NCBI GenBank assembly: GCA_002441125.1
Contig: DJVI01000031.1
Coordinates: 737-57,700 of the forward strand
DNA: 56,964 bases
Direction of reading: 5' to 3'
Source: Caldifarciminota bacterium UBA6260
GTDB taxonomy: Bacteria > Hydrothermota > 32-111
This document shows, one piece after another, positions 51,900 to 56,964 of the stretch. The position numbers and the translations under genes are program-made. Position 1 is the stretch's first letter, and every line of letters begins with the position of its first letter. The notes under the pieces are model-generated. The model did no database searches. It saw only the letters and a list, made by a program, of their open reading frames with translations, and had not been told where the DNA came from.

Positions 51900-51933
51900 T
51901 TGATATTAATGATTTTTGAATTATACTAATAAA
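51900..51933 (+). promoter_or_regulatory. Predicted promoter of tilS, leaderless
   Basis: TTGATA (51900-51905), 16-base spacer, TATACT (51922-51927), six bases, then the tilS ATG (51934). No ribosome-binding site is seen. The layout equals that of ftsK, amrS and recF. Confidence 0.7.
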
Positions 51934-53298
51934 ATGGAAATTTTTAGAAGTATTTTATCTTTTTTGAATGAAAAAGGAATAAAATTAGACAACAAAAAGG
52001 TTCTTTTGAGTTTTTCAGGTGGACCTGATTCTACATTACTTTTTTATTTTTTACTTTTTTGTAGAAAAAATTTAAACACCTATTTTGAATGTTTTTATCT
52101 TAATCATAACGAAAGGGATGATGTAAAGAATGAAGAATATTTTGTTGAAAATATTTGCAGAAAGAATGGGATATTTCTTAACTATAAAAATGTTGAAATT
52201 CTGAGTTCAAAAGAGAGAAAATCTCTCGGTTTCGAAAGGGCTGGAAGAGAGTTGAGAAAAAAATATCTTGAAAATATTTTTATAGAAAAAAAATTTGATT
52301 ATATCTTTACAGGTCATAATTTCACAGATAGTGTTGAGACTTTTTTTATAAACCTTCAAAGGAATATGGGTTTGAGGGGTGCTACCCCGATGAAAAGTGT
52401 CGATAAGAGTTATGTAAGACCTTTACTCTTTTTGAAAAAAAATGAAATTATCGATATTCTGAAAAAAGAAAAAATAGAATATATAGAGGATAAGACAAAC
52501 TTTGATAGAAGGATAGTTAGAAACAAAATAAGACATGAACTTATCCCTTCACTTGAAAGTTCTTTAAAGGATGGAATCCTTTCCTTCAAAACTTTTTTTG
52601 AAAATATCTCTGAATTGGAGGAAGGTTTTGATCAAATAATTTTTGAAAATCTTAAAATTTTTGAATATGATGAAAGTTCACCTTACATCCTTATTGATAT
52701 TCCAAAAATTTTAAGTTATAATAAAAAATTAAGAAAAATTTTAATATATTTTGCTCTTTCAAAATTTTTTTATGTTAACAAAAATCTTATAGATGAAGTC
52801 CAAAAAGTTTTAGTTTCAAAAAAGAAGAATGTTGAAAAAAAATGCGGTGATTTTTTCATAGTTAAATCTTATGACAAACTTCTTATTTCTAAAAATTTTG
52901 AGAATTTTGAAAGAGAAAAATTTTTGGAAGTTGAAATAAACAAAAGAGTTCTTTTCAACTGTTTTGAATTTGAAATTAAAAAAGTTGAAAACGGAAAAGG
53001 TTTTTATTTCGAAGATTCTAAATTCTACTTCAGTGTTGAAAGTGGTAAAAGGTTTTTTCTCAAAACATTTGAAAAAGGTGATAGGATGACTATTTTTAAA
53101 ATGGTCGGAAGTAAAAGGTTGAGTAAAATTTTTATCGATCTTAAAATTGAAAAGAGTTTGAGAGATAAAATGCCTGTTCTTGTAAACGAAAAAGGGGAAA
53201 TACTACTTTTAGGTAATTTGAAAAGGAGTGATCTTTACCCTGTTGATTTTAAAAATGATAAGGAGTTTTTTGAAGTTTATGTCAAAAGAGTATGTTGA
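51934..53298 (+). CDS. tilS: tRNA(Ile)-lysidine synthase
   Basis: The 454-residue enzyme puts lysine on C34 of the AUA-reading tRNA-Ile, important in a genome rich in ATA codons. The PP-loop is LSFSGGPDSTLLF; GHNFTDSVETFFINLQRNMGLRG and DKTNFDRRIVRNKIRHELIP are TilS signatures; a C-terminal substrate-binding domain ends the protein (KTFEKGDRMTI, SDLYPVDFKNDKEF). An in-frame TTG at 51916 would fall before the -10, so ATG 51934 is the start. The order tilS-hpt-ftsH is conserved in Firmicutes and others. Confidence 0.93.
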   Translation: MEIFRSILSFLNEKGIKLDNKKVLLSFSGGPDSTLLFYFLLFCRKNLNTYFECFYLNHNERDDVKNEEYFVENICRKNGIFLNYKNVEILSSKERKSLGFERAGRELRKKYLENIFIEKKFDYIFTGHNFTDSVETFFINLQRNMGLRGATPMKSVDKSYVRPLLFLKKNEIIDILKKEKIEYIEDKTNFDRRIVRNKIRHELIPSLESSLKDGILSFKTFFENISELEEGFDQIIFENLKIFEYDESSPYILIDIPKILSYNKKLRKILIYFALSKFFYVNKNLIDEVQKVLVSKKKNVEKKCGDFFIVKSYDKLLISKNFENFEREKFLEVEINKRVLFNCFEFEIKKVENGKGFYFEDSKFYFSVESGKRFFLKTFEKGDRMTIFKMVGSKRLSKIFIDLKIEKSLRDKMPVLVNEKGEILLLGNLKRSDLYPVDFKNDKEFFEVYVKRVC

Positions 53299-53806
53299 TG
53301 TTTTGATACCTGAAGAAAAGATAAAAGAAAAGATCGAAGAAATGGCAAAAATTCTAAATGAAGAGTATAAAGGTAAAAAGCCGGTTTTTATAGTTATTCT
53401 GAAAGGTGCTTTCATCTTCGCAGCTAATCTTATTACAAAACTCAATTTTCCAATGAATGTTGATTTCATGATGATCAGTTCATATGAAGGTGAAAAGAAA
53501 AGTTCTGGAAAGGTCAGGATAGAAGAGGATATAAAAATAGATATAGAGGGTAGGGATGTTGTTGTCGTTGAGGATATCATTGATACAGGACTCACTTACA
53601 AACATCTAAAAATGAAACTACTTGCCAACTCTCCGAAAAGTCTAAAACTGGTAACTCTTCTTGATAAAAGATGTAAGAGAAAAGTTGATGAAAACCCTGA
53701 TCATTCATGTTTTGTTATAGATGATCATTTTGTAGTTGGTTATGGTCTCGATTATAAACAGATGTATAGAAATCTTCCATATATTGGAATTCTTAAGGAG
53801 GAATGA
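53279..53806 (+). CDS. hpt: Hypoxanthine phosphoribosyltransferase
   Basis: The 175-residue purine salvage enzyme joins hypoxanthine or guanine to PRPP. The PRPP loop is VVVVEDIIDTGLTY; the N-terminal KGAFIFAANL and the substrate end HFVVGYGLDYKQMYRNLPYIG are diagnostic. ATG 53279 lies 13 bases from AGGAG; an in-frame TTG at 53270 has better spacing and would add three residues. It overlaps tilS by 20 bases and is followed after 3 bases by ftsH. Confidence 0.94.
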   Translation: MSKEYVDVLIPEEKIKEKIEEMAKILNEEYKGKKPVFIVILKGAFIFAANLITKLNFPMNVDFMMISSYEGEKKSSGKVRIEEDIKIDIEGRDVVVVEDIIDTGLTYKHLKMKLLANSPKSLKLVTLLDKRCKRKVDENPDHSCFVIDDHFVVGYGLDYKQMYRNLPYIGILKEE

Positions 53807-53809
53807 TTT

Positions 53810-55681
53810 ATGAAAAAAAGGAATATAAAAAAAATATATAAAGGGAATGAGGAGAAAGCCAAATGGACATTATGGATAGTAACACTAATAATTCTTCTCT
53901 TCCTTCCAAACATAATTGGATTTTTTTCATCTCAGGTAAAAAATATAGACTATTCAACCTTTTACAATGAACTGATGCAGGAAAAGATAAAAAATGTAAC
54001 CATAGTTGAAAGGAATATTTCAGGTGAATACAAAGATGGTGGACATTTTAAAACTATAATCCCTTACGATGATAACACTCTCGTTCAAAAGATGGTTGAG
54101 AAGAATGTAAAAATTACCGTAAAAGTTCCTTCAAATTTTTGGGGAGAAGTTTTACCATATCTTATTCCACTGATTTCATTCTTTGTTCTTTTTTACTTCT
54201 TCACAAGATCTCTTTCAAACAGTCAGAATAGATCTTTCACATTTGGAAACTCTAACGCTGTTATGGTCTTAACACCAAAAGTTACTTTCAAGGATGTCGC
54301 TGGTGCCAAAGAAGCTAAAGAGGAACTTGAGGAGATAATAGAATTTTTGAAACATCCTGGGAAATATATCAGACTTGGTGGAAGAATTCCAAAAGGTGTT
54401 CTTCTTCTTGGTTCTCCAGGAACCGGAAAAACTTTGATGGCAAAAGCTGTCGCAGGTGAAGCGAAAGTCCCCTTCTTCTCAATTTCAGGTTCAGATTTCG
54501 TAGAGATGTTCGTTGGAGTTGGTGCATCGAGGGTAAGGGATCTTTTCCGTAAAGCGAAAGCGAATTCTCCATGTATAGTTTTTATAGATGAGATAGATGC
54601 TGTTGGGAGACATAGAGGTGCTGGAATCGGTGGTGGTCATGATGAGAGGGAACAAACATTAAACCAGCTTCTTGTTGAGATGGATGGTTTCCAGACCGAT
54701 GAGGCTGTGATTGTTATGGCTGCAACAAACAGACCAGATATACTTGACCCTGCACTTTTAAGACCAGGAAGGTTTGACAGAAGAATAGTTATAGATAGGC
54801 CTGATGTCAAAGGAAGAGAGGAGATATTCATCATACACACAAGAAAAATTCCACTTGGAAAAGATGTTGATTTTTCTATACTGGCTAAGGCTACTCCTGG
54901 TTTCACAGGTGCTGATATTGCTAATATGGTTAACGAGGCTGCTTTACTTGCTGCAAGAAAAGATAAGAATGAAGTTAATATGGAAGAGTTTGAAGAAGCT
55001 AAAGATAAGATCCTTATGGGTCTTGCAAGAAAGTCTGCTGTTATATCTGAAAATGAAAGAAAAATAAGTGCATACCATGAATCTGGACATGTTATATGTT
55101 CCAAGAATTTAAAAAATGTTGATCCAGTTTTTAAAGTGACAGTTATCCCAAGAGGTATGGCACTTGGTGTTACACAATTTTTACCTATAGATGACAGGCA
55201 CATGTATTCAAAAAGTTATCTTCTCGATAATCTCGTTTCACTTTTAGGTGGAAGGGCTGCAGAGATAGTTGCACTTGGTGATATTACAACTGGAGCAAGC
55301 AACGATATTGAAAAAGCTACCGAGATAGCCCACAAGATGGTCTGTGAATGGGGTATGAGTGAAAAACTTGGAACAATACAGTATGCTGATCCAAACGATT
55401 CTATTTTCCTTGGAAGACAGATAACCCAAAGGAAAGATTTTTCAGATGAAACTGCAAAGATGATAGATTTCGAGGTAAAAAGGATAGTTGATGAATCTAT
55501 GAACAGGGCTATAGAGATATTGAAAAACAACCTTGATAAACTGAATAAAATGGCGAATTACCTTCTTGAAAGGGAAACACTTGATAGTGATGATATTGAC
55601 AGAATAATGAGGGGAGAAGAACTTGAACCTTTGAAGAAGGATGAAAAGAAAGAAGAGGTAAAAAATGACCAAACAGTCTAA
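53810..55681 (+). CDS. ftsH: ATP-dependent zinc metalloprotease FtsH
   Basis: The 623-residue membrane protease has two transmembrane helices (about residues 20-40 and 110-130) around a periplasmic domain, an AAA module with Walker A GSPGTGKTLMAK, Walker B IVFIDEIDAVGRHRG, the pore motif FVGVGASRVRDLF and second region of homology NRPDILDPALLRPGRFDRR, then the zinc site HESGH with the downstream Asp ligand in TTGASNDIEKAT. It degrades membrane and some soluble proteins. GGAGG is before the ATG. Confidence 0.96.
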   Translation: MKKRNIKKIYKGNEEKAKWTLWIVTLIILLFLPNIIGFFSSQVKNIDYSTFYNELMQEKIKNVTIVERNISGEYKDGGHFKTIIPYDDNTLVQKMVEKNVKITVKVPSNFWGEVLPYLIPLISFFVLFYFFTRSLSNSQNRSFTFGNSNAVMVLTPKVTFKDVAGAKEAKEELEEIIEFLKHPGKYIRLGGRIPKGVLLLGSPGTGKTLMAKAVAGEAKVPFFSISGSDFVEMFVGVGASRVRDLFRKAKANSPCIVFIDEIDAVGRHRGAGIGGGHDEREQTLNQLLVEMDGFQTDEAVIVMAATNRPDILDPALLRPGRFDRRIVIDRPDVKGREEIFIIHTRKIPLGKDVDFSILAKATPGFTGADIANMVNEAALLAARKDKNEVNMEEFEEAKDKILMGLARKSAVISENERKISAYHESGHVICSKNLKNVDPVFKVTVIPRGMALGVTQFLPIDDRHMYSKSYLLDNLVSLLGGRAAEIVALGDITTGASNDIEKATEIAHKMVCEWGMSEKLGTIQYADPNDSIFLGRQITQRKDFSDETAKMIDFEVKRIVDESMNRAIEILKNNLDKLNKMANYLLERETLDSDDIDRIMRGEELEPLKKDEKKEEVKNDQTV

Positions 55682-56252
55682 AAGCTTGGATTTAAAAAAG
55701 ATTGAAAAAGGCGTTCAACTTATAATAGATGCACTTGGAGATAATATAAATAAAGAGGGTATGAAGGAAACTCCCAAAAGGGTTGCTTTGATGTACGAGG
55801 AGATTTTTTCTGGACTCTTCAAAGATGTGAAAAAAGAGATAAAACTCATAGAAACAAAAAATCAGGATGAGATGATAGTTTTAAGGTATATCCCTTTCTT
55901 CTCCATGTGTGAACATCATCTCCTTCCATTTTTTGGTTATGTGCATATCGCTTACATTCCATCGAATAACAAGATAACAGGTTTTTCAAATCTACTTGAG
56001 GTTGTAGATACTTTATCCAAAAGGCCACAGATACAGGAGAGGATGACAACAGATATAGCTGATACTTTGAACAAACTTTTGAAACCTATGGGGCTTTTAG
56101 TTATTGTTGAGGCTCAGCAGATGTGCCTTTATATGAGGGGGATAAAAAAACCCGGTGTATACACTACTACGAGTGCGATAAGAGGTGTAATGAAAAAACC
56201 TATAACCAGAGAGGAAGCGTTAAATCTAATTAAGGCTGGTGAAAGTAGATGA
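55665..56252 (+). CDS. folE: GTP cyclohydrolase I family protein with altered active-site residues
   Basis: The 195-residue protein has the GTP cyclohydrolase I fold text: EGMKETPKRVALMYEEIFSG, zinc ligands Cys82 and His85 in FSMCEHHLLPFFG, Cys154 in EAQQMCLYMRG, and KRPQIQERM. Three positions differ from all classical members I can recall: Asn109 where Lys136 (E. coli) contacts triphosphate, Glu112 for Arg139, and Gln152 for His179. FolE makes dihydroneopterin triphosphate for folate. Standing before folP it should serve folate, but the substitutions question the standard reaction. It overlaps ftsH by 17 bases. Confidence 0.87.
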   Translation: MTKQSKSLDLKKIEKGVQLIIDALGDNINKEGMKETPKRVALMYEEIFSGLFKDVKKEIKLIETKNQDEMIVLRYIPFFSMCEHHLLPFFGYVHIAYIPSNNKITGFSNLLEVVDTLSKRPQIQERMTTDIADTLNKLLKPMGLLVIVEAQQMCLYMRGIKKPGVYTTTSAIRGVMKKPITREEALNLIKAGESR

Positions 56253-56964
56253 AAATTTATCTTTTAAAAAAGGATAGAAAGAGTTATAAGGAATGGATAG
56301 AAAAAACAAAATGTGATCCATACTCAATAGAGTTGATGGAGAAAAAAACTTTCTATTACATTATATTTTTCAAGGATGCTAAAATAGAGTTTGCCAATAT
56401 TTTGAAACAGACAGCTCTTTCACTCGGTTGTGATTGTTCTATTGGAAGGGATGTTATTTCAGGTAAAACTGACAAGTCTGATATATTACTCGCTGCATCT
56501 AAATCACAGATTTTGAAGATGAAAGAAAAGTTGAAAGGACAACCGTTCTTACTTGAAAAGAGTATGGATTATATTGTTGATACTATTGATTTCAAAGATT
56601 CTTTTTATGTTGATGGAACGGATCTTTTAGAGAAAAAGAAGTTTTTGATAATGGGAATACTAAATGTAACTCCAGATTCATTTTATGATGGTGGTAAATT
56701 CAACGATGTTGAAAGTGCTTTAAAAAGAGTTGAACAGATGGTCGAAGAGGGAGCTGATATTATAGATGTAGGTGGACAATCCACAAGACCTTTCAGCGAA
56801 CCTGTGAGTGTTGATGAAGAGATGAAAAGGGTTTTACCTGTTTTTGAAAATATTTTAAAAAGGTTTCCTTCTCTTTTACTTTCAGTTGATACATACAACT
56901 CAAAAACAGCATATAACGCTTTATCCGCTGGTGTTAAAATAGTAAACGATATAAGTGGCCTTTC
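56249..56964 (+). CDS. folP: Dihydropteroate synthase, cut by the window end
   Basis: The visible 238 residues start at an ATG overlapping the folE stop. A poorly conserved N-terminal part (about 1-130: LKQTALSLGCDCSIGRDVISG) precedes the TIM barrel, which begins KKKFLIMGILNVTPDSFYDGG, then ADIIDVGGQSTRP and LLLSVDTYNSKTA. Such an N-terminal extension occurs in folP of several deep-branching bacteria. The enzyme joins pABA to dihydropterin pyrophosphate. The rest, including the last substrate-binding loops, lies outside. Confidence 0.93.
   Translation, partial: MKIYLLKKDRKSYKEWIEKTKCDPYSIELMEKKTFYYIIFFKDAKIEFANILKQTALSLGCDCSIGRDVISGKTDKSDILLAASKSQILKMKEKLKGQPFLLEKSMDYIVDTIDFKDSFYVDGTDLLEKKKFLIMGILNVTPDSFYDGGKFNDVESALKRVEQMVEEGADIIDVGGQSTRPFSEPVSVDEEMKRVLPVFENILKRFPSLLLSVDTYNSKTAYNALSAGVKIVNDISGL

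Noticed and set aside
1..56964. CRISPR arrays, tRNA or rRNA genes, insertion sequences
   Set aside because: No regularly spaced repeats, tRNA-like cloverleaf segments, rRNA sequence, transposase or terminal repeats were found; almost every base is accounted for by protein genes.

Overview
The window is AT-rich, coding-dense DNA from a Gram-negative bacterium with an outer membrane (BamA, OmpH/Skp-like, an MlaEFD transporter, a probable LolA). Arginine is read almost only from AGA/AGG and isoleucine is often ATA, as in many thermophiles. The gene set, the very long same-strand gene runs, and secreted proteins with PNGGE-type Ig-like and SdrB-like modules suggest an uncultured candidate lineage such as WOR-3/Hydrothermae/Stahlbacteria. 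That placement is an inference from style and content, not from a marker-gene tree. I saw no rRNA, tRNA, CRISPR array, insertion sequence or prophage.

Layout. (1) 1-16278, plus strand: a run of 15 genes that abut or overlap: bamA (5' end cut by the window), an OmpH fusion, fabZ, cysS, rsmB, two membrane-anchored PASTA proteins, rpe, guaA, a HAD phosphatase, an rfbD-like reductase, mtaB, miaB, a SPOR protein and mutS. (2) 16275-20790, minus: a lolA-like gene, ftsK and an M3 oligopeptidase. (3) 20842-24791, plus: recF, mntP, ogt, typA. (4) 24845-40542, plus: a second uninterrupted run: a secreted DJ-1-like protein, dtd, yicC, gmk, rpoZ, coaBC, a type 4 uracil-DNA glycosylase, dnaB, mlaEFD, radA, recJ, pgeF, a Na/phosphate transporter, hisC and ptb. 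(5) 40507-47634, minus: a type IV pilin operon (GspH-, PilV-, PilW- and PilX-like prepilins, the PilW-like one being 859 residues) followed by an unrecognised protein, a SurA-N-like anchored protein and a FemAB-like acyltransferase. (6) 47771-48760, minus: the radical SAM gene amrS. (7) 48857-50870, plus: an SOS cassette of lexA, a small DUF6504-like gene and dinB behind a palindromic operator. (8) 51126-51849: crcB and a DUF190 gene. (9) 51934 to the end: tilS, hpt, ftsH, a divergent folE and folP (3' end cut by the window).

Most of this is ordinary housekeeping, and several orders are old conserved ones: rsmB...rpe, yicC-gmk-rpoZ-coaBC, tilS-hpt-ftsH, ftsK-lolA, crcB-DUF190. The points that stand out are: (a) a recurring promoter layout, -35/16 bp/-10/6 bp/ATG, with no ribosome-binding site, in front of ftsK, recF, amrS and tilS, implying leaderless mRNAs; (b) a FolE with three substitutions at positions thought to bind or process GTP; (c) a PrkC-like locus reduced to two PASTA proteins with no kinase or phosphatase; (d) the lexA/DUF6504-like/dinB cassette with a perfect 8+8 palindrome over its transcription start; (e) an OmpH chaperone fused to a second domain; (f) a secreted DJ-1-like protein without the nucleophilic cysteine; and (g) a giant modular minor pilin.

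No intergenic stretch exceeds about 255 bases. The longest, 50871-51125, is described below.
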